Shown one piece after another: positions 1-10,445 of a DNA stretch of 64,000 nucleotides. The position numbers and the translations under genes are program-made. Within the stretch, counting starts at the first letter, position 1. Every line of letters begins with the position of its first letter. The stretch spans positions 388,851 to 452,850 of the forward strand of contig BDDD01000310.1 in the NCBI GenBank assembly GCA_001972305.1. Reading direction: 5' to 3'. The notes under the pieces were generated by a model. The model made no database searches. It was not told the origin of the DNA and saw nothing but the letters and a program-made list of their open reading frames with translations. The stretch comes from Cephalotus follicularis (Eukaryota; Streptophyta; Magnoliopsida; Oxalidales; Cephalotaceae).

Positions 1-4
1 GAGA

Positions 5-463
5 AACTCCACCCACCTGATCAATGTGGTGCAGGGGAGAGATGAGTCGCTGAGGGACTACCTCACCAGGTTCAACAGGGAGTCTCTTACAGTGAAGGAC
101 CTTGAGCCGTCTTTTACCCTGGCAGCGTTGAACAGTGAGCTGAGGAACAACTCATCCTTCACCTTTTCTCTTTTAAAGAAACCCGCGATAGACATGGAAG
201 ATATGCTGAGGAGAGCAGAAAGGTATGTCAACGCCGAGGAAGAGATGGTAACTAGGAAACAAAAAGCACCCTGGTCAGGCCATCAGGAGGAGAAGGGGGA
301 GCATTCACGAAAAGCTCCCGAGAAGAAAGAGAAGAGGAAAGAGAGGTATGACCTGACAAAGGACTACCTCAGACACAAGCTATCTAGGAGGGGTGACTCA
401 CCCAGGAGAGGGGTGCCTGTCCCATCCTACAAGGGGGGGGGTCGCATCTGGTGGCGACCATAA
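5..463 (+). pseudogene. Gypsy gag fragment (capsid region)
   Basis: The reading frame is open from the window edge and contains the motif GRDESLRDYLTRFN, typical of the retrotransposon gag domain of plant Gypsy elements, followed by a helical segment and a Lys/Glu-rich tail (KAPEKKEKRKERYDL). The frame closes at 463 in a sequence that shifts into the protease frame across a run of G at 434-441, so a frameshift in that homopolymer probably separates gag from protease. The N-terminus lies outside the window. This is a mobile-element remnant, not a host gene. Confidence 0.75.
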
Positions 464-1076
464 GAATGCTAGAAAAGCCTATGGGAGGCAATCCCTTACT
501 GTGCAGCAAGTTTATCACAGCAAAATGCTGAGAACTGGTGGAGATGAGGAGGTGATATCCTTCTCGGAGGCGGACTATGAGGGAGTACATCTCCCTCATG
601 ATGACCCAGTGGTGATAACTCTTCTAGTGGAGCTTTTCACCATGAAGATGATACTTGTTGACAGCGGCAGCTCGACCGATATACTGTACAAACATGCATT
701 TGATCAGTTGAGGATACCGGTCGGTCAGTTGAATCCTGTGAAGACCCCACTGGTTGGATTTGCAAGGGAGATGGTCCATCCTCTGGGATCCATCGACCTG
801 TCCGTGGTTGCAGGCACGGCTCCACGATAGACCCAGGTGCAGATGACGTTCCTGGTGGTAGATACACCCAGCCCGTACAATGCCATAATTGGGCGACCAG
901 GTTTGAACCTAATAGAGGCGATAGTGTCCACGAGACACTTATTGATGAAGTTCCCTACAAGGTTTGGCGTGGGGGAAGCCAGAGGAGACCCATAGGTAGC
1001 AAGACAGCGTTACAAAACTGCCATCATAGATAAAGGGAAGGACAAAGTACTTCCCATAGCAAACTTGAAACTCTAG
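393..1076 (+). pseudogene. Gypsy aspartic protease and start of pol, with stops
   Basis: In this frame the retropepsin motif VDSGSSTDILY (about 658-690) is followed by flap-like sequence, and then by the conserved segment [12 protein letters not shown] and [15 protein letters not shown] that normally leads into reverse transcriptase in plant Gypsy elements. Two in-frame TAG codons (828-830 and 993-995) interrupt it and a third (1074-1076) ends it. Reverse transcriptase never follows. The copy is dead or non-autonomous. Confidence 0.75.
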
Positions 1077-1790
1077 GGGGAAGAGAGATTGCCAGAGGTT
1101 GGAATGCTGAGCATTTGAGAAAATACGATCCGTGATTTTGTGTAAGTTATACAAATTCAAGATAGCAATAAAGTTGAATTTTTTCAAAATACTTGTTCAA
1201 GATCATAGTTCCAAGTTTGCAAGGGACCGGAGGTGACACGCCCCGTTCCCGAGCATCCCTCGCCCGAGGACGGCCGTGCCAGGTGGAAGGATCCCCTACC
1301 TAGATCCCTAACCAAAACCCCAACAAACAAAGACTAACATTAAGGCCAAGGGAAGGCGTTAAAACACGCTGCCGAGGAGAGCCGCGCACCCCAGGCCAAA
1401 TGCACCTAAGGCATAGAAACAAGAAATGCTCGTGCACAAAGAAACGACAACATTTAACATAAGCTAAGCCTGGGATCAACACAAGGGCCCGGGGACAAAC
1501 GCCGAGCAAGGGACAACCACCCGAGGTCCCCCAAATGCTCTACTTACACTAAGGATATGGAATCTCACCTCGGCCAGGTACCCAAGGGATCCACCAGGGC
1601 TCACCTGACAAAACATCTTCAGGGACCGAGCTAGTCCGAAGTCGGGAGGACAGGCAAAACTAAGGAAAAAATTTTACTCTCCCTTAACGCCTGCGAGCAT
1701 GCCCGGGGACAAACACCTGGGGACGCCACCAGACCTCAGCTTAGGGTCAACCAACCCGAGCTGCGAAGTCAACCTAAGGTTTGACTAACC
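1077..1790 (+). other. Non-coding internal region of the Gypsy element
   Basis: No protein similarity is recognised here. An AT-rich piece (about 1130-1200) is followed by GC-rich sequence with repeated CCGAG/GGGGACAAAC words (about 1230-1770). A TGACACGCCCCG word at 1233 resembles the start of other plant LTRs, but no matching end was found. Confidence 0.4.
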
Positions 1791-1794
1791 ATGA

Positions 1795-2640
1795 ACAAAG
1801 CCACCCCTAGGGGAGCACAGAAAGCCCCTCCAGGGGGCATTCCAAAAAGACCCCCCATGGGGTATTCCAAAAAGACTCCTCCAGGGGAGCATTCAACAAA
1901 GACTCCTCCAGGGGAGCACTCAATAAAGCCTCCTCTAGGGGAGCACAAAAAAACCTCCCAGGGGGCATTACAAAAAGACCCCCCAGGGGGCATTCCAAAA
2001 AGACCCCTCCAGGGGAGCATTCAACAAAGACTTCTCCAGGGGAGCACTCAACAAAGGATCCTCCAGGGGAGCACGGAAAGACCCCCCATGGGGCATTTCA
2101 AAAAGACCCCCCATGGAGCATTCCAAAAAGACCCCCCAGGGAGCATTCCAAAAAGACTCCTCCAATGGAGCACTCAACAAAGCCTCCTCCAGGGGAGCAC
2201 GGAAAGACCCCCAATGGGGCATTACAAAAAGACCCCCCAGGGGACATTCCAAAAAGACTCCTCCAGGGGAGCATTCAACAAAGACTCCTCCAGGAGAGCA
2301 CGAAAAGTCCCCCCAGGGGGCATTACAAAAAGACCCCCCAGGGGGCATTCCAAAAAGACTCCTCTAGGGGAGCATTCAACAAAGACTCCTCCAGGGGAGC
2401 ACTCAACAAAGCCTCCTCCAGGGGAGCACGGAAAGACCCCCCCAGGGGGCATTAAAAAAAGACCCCCCAGGGGGCATTCCAAAAAGACTCCTCCAGGGGA
2501 GCACCCAACAAAGCCGCTTCCAGGGGAGCACTTAGAGACTGCACCAGGGGAGCATTCAACAAAGCCTCTTCCAGGGGAGCACTGAAAGACTCCTCCAAGG
2601 GAGCACCCAACAAATCCTTCTCCAGGGGAGCACTTAGAGA
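1795..2640 (+). repeat. 27-bp tandem array inside the Gypsy element
   Basis: About 30 imperfect units of 27 bp follow the pattern AGGGGAGCATTCAACAAAG plus ACTCCTCC, with variants such as GGGCATTCCAAAAAGACC. Because 27 is a multiple of three and the unit lacks stops, several frames on both strands stay open for hundreds of bases; the forward frame would read as a nine-residue GEHSTKTPP repeat. I treat these frames as by-products of the array, not genes. A related array follows at 3610-3860. Confidence 0.85.
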
Positions 2641-2699
2641 CTCCTTCAGGGGATTATTCTGAGAAGCCTCCCAAGAGAGCATGTCGAGCAGTCTGGGCA

Positions 2700-2975
2700 G
2701 ACGTGCAGAGCAGACATGCCGAGCAGACCAAGCAAACATGCCAACCAGTGATGTGTGTCCTGGCTGAGCTGACCCTTGCTGTGTGCTAACCAAGCAGACA
2801 TGCTGAGCAGACATGCCAACCAGTGATGTGTGTCCTGGTTGAGCTGACCCTTGTTGTGTGCTGACCAAGCAGACATGCCGAGCAGACATGCCAACCAGTG
2901 ATGTGTGTCCTGGCTGAGATGACCCTTGCTGTGTGCTAGCCGAGCAGACCAAGCAGACAAGTGATGTGTGTCCTA
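2700..2975 (+). repeat. 75-bp tandem array (about three copies)
   Basis: The segment starting CCAACCAGTGATGTGTGTCC recurs at 2741, 2816 and 2891, an exact 75-bp period with few mismatches, and a partial fourth copy follows. Its flanks carry GCAGACATGC words. It lies in the internal non-coding part of the Gypsy element. Confidence 0.85.
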
Positions 2976-3109
2976 GCCAAGCAGCCCAGGAGGAGGACCA
3001 GAGGAACTCCTAAGATGAGGACCAGACGAGACTCCCACAAGGAGGACTAGAGGATACTCCCAAGAGGAGCACCAATGAACATATTTCCAAACCACAGGGA
3101 AGGGAGCCC

Positions 3110-3560
3110 AGCGCCATGGATCCCCGACGCCTTCCTTCCTTAGCACCATGGACGCCATGCATGCTCCAGCGCCTTGCTTCCTCAACACCATGGACCCCGG
3201 CACCATGCATCTCAGCACTGGAGCCCATTGCCATGCATCCTCAGCAGCCATGGATCTCGGCGCCATGCCTCCTCGTCTCCTCAGCAGCCATGGAGCCCGG
3301 AGCCTTGCATCTCCGCACCATGGAGTTCAGTGCCATGCATCCTCAGCAACCATGGAGCCCGGCACCATGCCTCCTCGTCACCTCAGCAGCTATGGAGCCC
3401 GGTGCCATGCATGCTCCAGTGCATCCCCGGTACCTCAGCTACAGTGCCTTGCATCTCTCCTCAACGCGTCATGCACCTCGGTACCCCGACACCTCAATAC
3501 CCTGGACCCCTACTACAGAGAAAGAGCTCGGCACCTCGGCGCTTAACCATGGAGAGCTCG
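3110..3560 (+). repeat. Degenerate CCATGGAGCCC/CATGCATCC repeat block
   Basis: Words such as CAGCAGCCATGGAGCCCGG and ACCATGCATCCTCAG recur many times with irregular spacing. Several frames remain open, but composition and repetition argue against a real protein. This is another satellite-like block inside the Gypsy element. Confidence 0.65.
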
Positions 3561-3609
3561 GCACTTGCATCCTTGGACAGTGCATGGGTGGCGGCAAGCA
3601 TGCTCAGTG

Positions 3610-3860
3610 CATGGATGGTACACCTCCCCAGGGAGCAAATAAAAAAGACCCCCCATGGGGCAATTCAAAAAAGACCTCCCAGGGAGAAAATAAAAAAGAC
3701 TCCCCATGGAGTAAATAAAAAAGACCCCCCAGGGAGCAAATCAAAAAGACCCCTCAGGGAGCAAATAAAAAAAGACCCCTCAGGGGGCAAATCAAAGAAG
3801 ACCCCCCAGGGAGAAAATCAAAAAGACCCCCTAGGGGGAAAAAAAGACTCCCTAGGGAGC
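3610..3860 (+). repeat. Second 26-27-bp tandem array
   Basis: Repeats of CAGGGAGCAAATAAAAAAGA plus CCCCC follow each other for about 250 bp. The unit is clearly related to the array at 1795-2640 (same AGGGAGCA core and AAAAAGACCCC tail), so one repeat family has been expanded twice in the element. Confidence 0.75.
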
Positions 3861-4301
3861 ACACTCTGGTCGGCAATATCATGGGAACTTGTTCGACCAG
3901 ACCTAAAATCGTGTATTGAAAGGCGAATCCATGGGAACTCGTAACGATCAAGCTCGTTGTACTGAGCACTTTGAAACAAGTGTCCCTACAAGTACTGCAA
4001 GCTCAGATGACCTGGTTCAAAACATGATGAACCAGACGATATCCTGCTCGGCAAACCAATAGGAACTTGTCCGAGCAGACCAAAAACTTAGTCTACGAAC
4101 ACACCAAAACTCGTAAAGACTAAATCATTTTGCCTAAGCGTCTTTGAAATAAGGTGTCCTGAGAGGACTACAAAGTTTGGGTAATTAGGCACGAAAATTG
4201 TAAGGTCACAACATAAAGTCTGTAAGTTAGACTAAATTTCCTAAGGGAGCATTGCTTGGGTAAGAACTCTCAACTCTGCTCCTCCTCCTATGCCAAGGCC
4301 A

Positions 4302-4322
4302 GAGAAGAAGGACCAGGGGGCA
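4302..4322 (+). other. Polypurine tract of the Gypsy element
   Basis: The purine-rich run AGAGAAGAAGGACCAGGGGG lies directly before the TGATGTGAG start of the 3' LTR, the place expected for the plus-strand primer in reverse transcription. Confidence 0.7.
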
Positions 4323-4324
4323 TA

Positions 4325-4880
4325 TGATGTGAGAAATTTTCTATTTAAAGCATAGTGCCACGTGCCCTCAGGAGAAGATGTCATATGTCTTTTCCAGGCA
4401 TGGACACGTGGCCCAACGTTATAATTTGAATGGCAATAATGTGTCGTGATCCTCGGGCGTTGCCAGCCCATGACCAGAGACGTGCACGGTACTAAGTCCT
4501 AAAGGGAAAGTGCCACCAAATCCGGCGGAGATCAGGGGAAATGCTCGGGCTCCTCGGGCATTTTCCTTAGGAGCAACCATCAACTCCTATTTCTACGCTC
4601 AACAGTTACATTGGAGGTCTATAAATACAAAATCAAACGACTTCAACAAAGTCAGTCACTTTAGCACTCAAAAGAACCTAGTATTCTCTGTGCAATTACT
4701 AACTTGAGCGTCGGAGTGTCCCCGGGAGAACAACCTCCTGGACCTTCAACCTTTGTGCTCTTATTGTGCAGGGATCGTCAACCACGAAATGACCTTTCTC
4801 TGACAGACTCCAGCGTTTCTCTAAACAAATCAAGCCCTTACACGTGGGATACTATTGAGGGAAGGATTTTTGTATCAACA
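4325..4880 (+). mobile_element. 3' LTR of the Gypsy element
   Basis: The LTR starts TGATGTGAG and ends ATCAACA. It contains a TATA box (CTATAAATAC near 4619) and a downstream block, TTGAGCGTCGGAGTGTCCCC then GGGAGAACAACCTCCTGG, shared with both solo LTRs. At 556 bp it is about half the length of those two, because its 5' portion is shorter. Short frames within it are not genes. Confidence 0.8.
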
Positions 4881-4994
4881 ACATTCATAGACGTTTTTGG
4901 ATTTGATTTTTTATTATTACATATAGTTAACGCTTTTCTAATTTCTAAAAATTACAAAAATACAATTTTTATTAGAAAAAATCTCACCCATAAA

Positions 4995-5780
4995 AAGTAG
5001 TGATTTTCCAATTTGACGCACAATATTTTTTTTTCTTCAATTTGACGTACAATAAAATTGAGGAAAATTGTTAATGGCAGTTGACGATGTGTACCATATT
5101 AAGATTTTTTTGGCTTAAAGACACATTTAGTCTTTCAACTATCACCAAATATGATATTGAGTCATCTAACTAAAAAAGAATGACATTAAGTCTTTATAGT
5201 TATCACAAAATAGAAATGTTAATATCTAGTTAAATTTGCCATCCAAAATGCTGACATGAGCGTTTATTTGTCTAACGTGGCCGCTAAGTTATCACATCAG
5301 ACATCATATAATTTTTCTTTTGCTCAGTATTAAGGAGATTGTAGTTTTTGCTCAATATTGAAGAGGACAAAGTTAGGGTTCTTATTGATTTGAGGGAGTA
5401 TATATCATAAGTTTGTATTGGTCTATTGTTAAATGTTACCATTTTTAATAACTTAGTTTCCTTTTTTTTTTTAAAAAAAATTTGAGTTTCATGAAATTAC
5501 GTTGTTTTTTGTACTCAGGCACAAAAAAAAAATTATGTGACGTCTGACATAACAATTTAACGATCACGTTAGATAAATAAACGATCATGTCAGTATTTTA
5601 GATGGTAAAATTAACCGGAGATTAACATTTTTATTTTGTGATAACTTTAAGAACTCAATGTCATTCTTTTTTAGTTAGAGGACTCAATGTCATATTTGGT
5701 AGATAGATAAAGTACTAAATGTGTTCTTAAGCATTTTTTTTCACTGTAGTTACTTAAATTGAAAAATCATTACTTTTATT
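4995..5780. mobile_element. Foldback MITE with ~205-bp inverted arms
   Basis: The arm at about 5111-5315 is repeated in reverse complement at about 5530-5743 with roughly 80 percent identity by eye (for example CTAACTAAAAAAGAATGACA on one side and its complement on the other). Shorter outer inverted segments (about 4996-5017 and 5757-5780) suggest the element is larger. No coding capacity. Superfamily is not assigned. Confidence 0.65.
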
Positions 5781-6279
5781 AGTACTTTATCCTATAATTT
5801 TTCTACGTTGTTTTAATGATTTCTCAAATTTTGTTAACGTCAGTTAACGATATATGTCACATTGAGATTTTTTTCATAATAATATCAAATTGAAAAAAAA
5901 TTATTATATACCAAATTAAAAAATTAGTATTTTTTTATAATCCATATGATTTCCTCTTTTGATAACACATATTTAAATATTTATTATTATCGAAATAACC
6001 ATTGAAAAACATGCTTGTTAGGTTAGATGCTACGAGCAATTCATGGGGCCACTAAAGGGCACCATTGAGCCCCTCTCTCCATCAAGTAAAGAATCTGCTT
6101 CTCGGTATTTCCTTTTTCTTCTGTTCCTTTTGTTGATGCATCATTGTCAAATAAAGATAAAAGTTATCCATATCAAATAAATTCAATTGTTTCCATAAGT
6201 AAGCCAGTAACCAGAAATATTTAATTATCTTGATTATCCATTAGTGGCATTAAGTAGTTTTGAATATCTAAAAAGATAG
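5781..6279. other. AT-rich intergenic sequence
   Basis: No gene is recognised. A stretch near 5837-5885 resembles 5070-5120 as a direct repeat (GTTAAC-GTCAGTTAACGAT pattern), perhaps a remnant of another foldback element. Confidence 0.4.
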
Positions 6280-7692
6280 TGTTAGAATACTCCCCTTCTT
6301 TACTCGCCTAATAACACTCCCTTTATTAATTTATGGTTTGATCTATTGGAACATGTTTATTAATTTTAAAATTAATCAGATATTTATAACTATCATATTG
6401 AATAATAAATTCTTTAATAGATCATGAAAAAATTTCATTCATGCATGACAATTTAACCTATTGATATGGGAAAAATCTGTTTGTATTAAGAACCTCCTGG
6501 ATAAAGCCACGTGTCTATAGATTTCTTTTTTGAAGCTAACACGAACATGGGTCAGAGAAAGCTTATCAAGGCGACTCGCAGTAACAAGTCAGCAGACCCT
6601 CGCCAAACACCAGGGCCAAGGAGAGCTAGCTTGACCAAGAGCGCATCACAGGACGATCGCGCCGAGGACCTCCTCGGTCCGAGGAGCTTACTTAGGGCAC
6701 GGATCAGAGGACCTCCGTCAAGGCACCAGTGCCGAGGACCCCCTCTACCCGAGGTGTCTATCGGACACATAGCAGAGGATGTGCCCCCACTGCACAGATG
6801 CCGAGGACCTTCTCCTCGACGGTATCCAGAGAGACCCCAACCTCGGGTGAATGTTAGAGGACTCGGCGTCCTAAACGTACGCCACTGAGGAAGCACCAGA
6901 AGATGAAGACCCAGGAGCGAAAGGGGAAGCAAGAGGCCCATCACCTCGGTAACAGTACCATGGTTCACTTCCTCGGCAGCCTTGTGGCAGAAGACCCCCA
7001 CTTCGTTTATGGGATAAGGGCATGGAATTTACCTGATTTCCTGGGATTCGCCTTCATCTAAATAAGGAAGTAGTGGTATAATGAACTACCAACAAGGGAA
7101 GTGGCGACATATTTGGCGGAGATCAAGGGAAATGACCGAGATCCTCGGTATTTTCTTAGGTGACAGTTATCACCTCCTTATTTCACGCTCAAACAGTTAC
7201 AGTCCAGCACTATAAATACTAGTTCAACAGTCTGAACAAAGGTCAACCATTTTTACTCTAAAAAAGAACCTTGTTTTCACTGTGCAAAACCTATCTTGAG
7301 CGTCGGAGTGTCCCCGAGAGAACAACCTCCTGGACCTTCAACGTGTTTGTTCCTCTGTGCAGGGAAAGCATTAACAGTCATCTTCTACTTATTCCTCGGA
7401 GCATAAAACCAGCGTTTCCTTAAACAAATCAAGCTCTTACACGTGGGGTACTGTTGAGGAAAGGATTTTTGCATCAACACCTATTATATAATTTTTTTTC
7501 ATGTACTATATATTAAAGAGTTTATTTTTGTTCAATATGATAGTTATAAATATTTAATTGATTTAAAAATTGACATGCATATTTTATCTATATAATATAT
7601 TAAATCTAATGATTAGATATAAAAAATACAAATCATAAATTAGATTAATGAATAGAGTGTTGTTAAGAAGAGTGACGCTAGTACTCCTTATT
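6280..7692. mobile_element. Foldback MITE split by a solo LTR
   Basis: The left arm (about 6280-6461) and right arm (about 7480-7692) are inverted copies of each other, for example AATCAGATATTTATAACTAT on the left against its complement on the right, and CATTCATTAATCTAATTTAT-like ends. The solo LTR sits between them, almost exactly at the centre of the palindrome. A related foldback element lies at 18915-19225. Confidence 0.6.
6462..7479 (+). mobile_element. Solo LTR (Gypsy family), TSD CCTAT
   Basis: The 1018-bp sequence starts TGATATGGG, ends ATCAACA and is flanked by a perfect 5-bp target duplication CCTAT (6457-6461 and 7480-7484). It contains a TATA box (ACTATAAATACTAG near 7210) and the same TTGAGCGTCGGAGTGTCC block as the other LTRs. 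There is no internal region, so unequal recombination between the LTRs of a complete element is the simplest origin. Long frames inside it are not genes. Confidence 0.9.
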
Positions 7693-8070
7693 ATTTAAAA
7701 ACGATTAAATTTTACATACGTATATAAACACAAGAAAATATTTTACATACGTATAGGTGGTTAAAATATTTTAAGAAAAGCTAAAAAATATAATAATAAA
7801 AAAGTTACATAATCACATGGCATATATATTATTTGAAGTGTAAAAAGTTAAAACTTTTATTGAAGCTAATTCTATTAACCAATTTATCTATCATTTTTTT
7901 TTTTCATATTTGAGATTTCTTAATTATGATTGATATATATGTCAATGTATGTCTATCTTTCATTGTCAATTATTTGCTTATCGTACACCTCCATAATAAC
8001 CCCTCATAACAAGTGTAGGATCGGTCACTATTCTATATATATAATATATGAAAAAAAGTATATATATATT
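7693..8070. other. AT-rich intergenic sequence
   Basis: Nothing coding is seen. It forms the left flank of the Mutator-like element. Confidence 0.4.
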
Positions 8071-8576
8071 TATGTTCCATTTCTGTCCATGTAATCAGTT
8101 GCCTTGTGTTCACTAGGCCTTGGACTTTGATTTTTCATTTTACTAGCAGTCATGGCGCTTGATTTCTTAACATTTTACTAGCAGTCATGGCACTTGATTT
8201 CTTAACTGTATTACATAAATCAGGGAAGGGTCACATCATTATTTATAACAAATTGTTTTCTTTTCTTTTTTTTTTTTTGGAAAAAACAAATTGTTTTCTA
8301 TCTTAAGAGAAAAATCAATTAATGTTCCTGTCACTTATGAATTATTTATAATTTTTTCAATTTTTTTTTTGTGTTCCCGGTTGTCATGATAATTTGTCAC
8401 AATTACTTGGCATGGTACTTTAAATCCAGTTTGCATTTTTTTTTGGTGAAGAGTAATTGGATGTGAGGCTTAATATATCCTTATGTGGATGGATTCTAAG
8501 GCTACTACATGAAGGGTCGTTGCTTGGTTTCTAAAGTAATATATTTGATTTGCTTTTATGTAGTTTGAAAAAAAAA
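8071..8576 (+). repeat. Left TIR of the Mutator-like element
   Basis: It starts TATGTTCCATTTCTGTCC. It differs from the right TIR mainly by a local tandem duplication of about 35 bp (ACTAGCAGTCATGGCGCTTG and then ACTAGCAGTCATGGCACTTG) and by homopolymer lengths. Confidence 0.8.
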
Positions 8577-8583
8577 GAACCTC

Positions 8584-9723
8584 AAAGACATTGAGTGGCT
8601 AAATGTAATTTTTAAAATTCGTCAGAGTTGGATACCGACCTACGCTATGGATCAAAATATTTTCACAGCTGGAATTCGGACTACTCAACGGGCTGAAAGC
8701 ATGAATGCATTTATTGATAAGTTTGTGAAAAGCAAGAATACCTTATTGCAGTTTGTACTTCATTTTGATAGAGCCATAAAGAAACAACGACACAACCTAT
8801 TGGCTGCCGAACATGAAAATCTATATAATAAACCACGATTGTCAACCAGTTGTGAAATGGAGATTCAAATGTCAACTATATACACGAGAGCAAAGTTTAG
8901 TGTTTTCCAAGATGAACTTCATCGAAGCTTGAATTATGCCACAAATATTCTTCATCTTGATGGACACCGTCGCATCTACATGGTAAAACAGTTTTGTGGA
9001 ATTGACAAAGAAAGGGCATTTGAAGTCAAGTACCATGGACATGATGAACCGGCTATTTGTGGTTGTAAGATGTTTGAGTGTGAGGGAATCCCATGTAGGC
9101 ATATCCTTGTTGTTCTAAGGAATGAATTTTTGACAACCCTACCACCTCAATATATCCTTAAAAGACGGACCATATCAGCGACAAGAGACGTGGTTGTCGA
9201 CGATGCCGGTGTTGAACTAGGAGGCAAGTATGCAAAAAAAACAAAACTTGATTATTATGCGTATGACCAATGATTTCTATGCTATTGTAACTATGGTCAA
9301 AGATTCCAAAGAATTGGAAGAAATGGGTGAGAAGTTGTTGTCTGATGCTCGCAAAGAAATTGAAGAGGCTTGTGGTTATAGCATGGAGTCTAGAACCAGG
9401 TCAATATCATTGCCATCTACCATCGAAATTCATCCCCCGGAAATAAGTAAGACAAAGGGCAGTGGTAAACGTTTAAAAGGCGACAAAGAAAAGACTATTG
9501 AGACAACTTCGAAACCACCAAGGTTCTGCCGTTGTTGCAAAAAACTAACCCACCATGATAGTCAGAATTGTCCGCTGAAATTCAGGTGATTATTATATTA
9601 TTAATGAATTGTGAACCCATTTATTATGTGTTTTTTCATGCTTTGATTTGGTTTTGGATTTATTAAGAAATAACCTATCAGTTTTCGTATTGCAGTTCAT
9701 CGTCGGCCAATGATGACGAATAA
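8584..9723 (+). pseudogene. FAR1-related (FRS)/MULE transposase C-terminal remnant
   Basis: The frame runs uninterrupted from the inner edge of the left TIR. It shows the end of a MULE transposase domain (AGIRTTQRAESMNAF), then a SWIM zinc finger of CxCxnCxH form (CGCKMFECEGIPCRH, about 9058-9102), as in FHY3/FAR1-family proteins, which are themselves domesticated MULE transposases. A frameshift near the run of A at 9233-9240 moves the reading to another frame, which continues with a Cys/His knuckle (CRCCKKLTHHDSQNC, about 9526-9570). A probable intron (donor after 9587, acceptor at 9695) leads to a short last exon ending TAA at 9723. The N-terminal FAR1 DNA-binding domain and most of the transposase core are missing. 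It may be the element's own decayed transposase or a captured FRS gene. Confidence 0.7.
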
Positions 9724-10310
9724 AGAAATTTCAAGTACATGCACTGGACCTCTTCATTCCACCACCAAGTTTCTTTAGTTAGTGGTATTATGAATATATG
9801 TGTATTTAACTGTTTTCCCCCTTTGTTATCATGATAAACTTGCCGTCTTCCCCCAATCACCTTGTTCCCACCCCAAGGAGGCAAAATATATTGGTTGTTA
9901 CGGAATCACAATGAGGACTTGTCATCTACAAAGATGGTCCGCGTTAGCCATCTCATTAGACACTTTTTTTTTCTTTTTCAATTCAGCTATATCATTAACT
10001 TCTTCTCGGTATACTTCTTTTATTATTTCATATCTTCATTTGATATTCCCAAAAAGTTGATCTTCTTTGATGTGTGTTTGGTTATGTCATTGGAATAAGG
10101 TTTTATAAATAGTTAATCATACAATTTTCACCTTAGCAACCTTCTTCGTGCTTTGAAATTAGAAAATGACCATAAACATGAAATTCTGCTAGTCATCTTG
10201 TGTCATTTACCTATATTTTGAGGAGAATTTATTTTATCCTTTGTTAAATTGGTACATTAAGATTTTACTCTATCTTTTGTTAAACTGTTACTTTATGATT
10301 TCCATCTCAG
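9724..10310. other. Non-coding interior of the Mutator-like element
   Basis: No similarity is recognised. It ends in a pyrimidine-rich stretch and TCTCAG acceptor directly before the aminopeptidase exon, so part of it is probably a captured intron. Confidence 0.4.
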
Positions 10311-10445
10311 GCGTTGATAAATGCTGCATCTTCTGAGGGTGACCTTGAGGATGAGATCGGTGTTAGAATGGTGGCATTATTTGATCATGAGGAGGTTGGA
10401 TCTGATTCAGCACAAAGAGCCGAATCCCCTGCCATTTTTATTTAA
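10311..10445 (+). pseudogene. Aspartyl aminopeptidase (M18) exon fragment
   Basis: Directly after an AG acceptor the frame reads ALINAASSEGDLEDEIG and then VRMVALFDHEEVGSDSAQ. This is a highly conserved stretch of plant aspartyl aminopeptidase (M18 zinc peptidase, which removes N-terminal Asp/Glu), including the metal-site FDHEEVGS segment. Downstream the usual GAGSP motif is altered to RAESP and a stop follows four codons later. Only this exon is recognisable, so it is a non-functional gene fragment, most likely picked up by the surrounding Mutator-like element. Confidence 0.75.

Larger units (their letters stand above)
1..4880 (+). mobile_element. Gypsy-type LTR retrotransposon, 3' part, pol-less
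   Basis: A Ty3/Gypsy-like element whose 5' LTR lies left of the window. In order it holds a gag segment, an aspartic protease segment, a long non-coding stretch filled with tandem arrays, a polypurine tract and a 3' LTR. I see no reverse transcriptase, RNase H or integrase between the protease and the LTR, so the copy is non-autonomous, by internal deletion or as a LARD-like derivative. The 3' LTR shares its distal half with the two solo LTRs at 6462-7479 and 20399-21513, so all three belong to one family group. The element call is firm; its lineage within Gypsy is not determined. Confidence 0.8.

Noticed and set aside
1233-1260. TGACACGCCCCG start as a further nested LTR
   Set aside because: No matching LTR end or target duplication was found, so it is only a word match.
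1791-2585. Long open frame for a 264-residue repeat protein
   Set aside because: It is a 27-bp tandem array without stops; other frames and the other strand are equally open and there is no non-repetitive domain.
3116-3944. Overlapping open frames of 130-256 codons
   Set aside because: They lie in GC-rich degenerate repeats of the Gypsy internal region and show no known domain or codon pattern.
6511-7001. Open frames on both strands with Arg/Pro-rich proteins
   Set aside because: They lie entirely inside the solo LTR 6462-7479.
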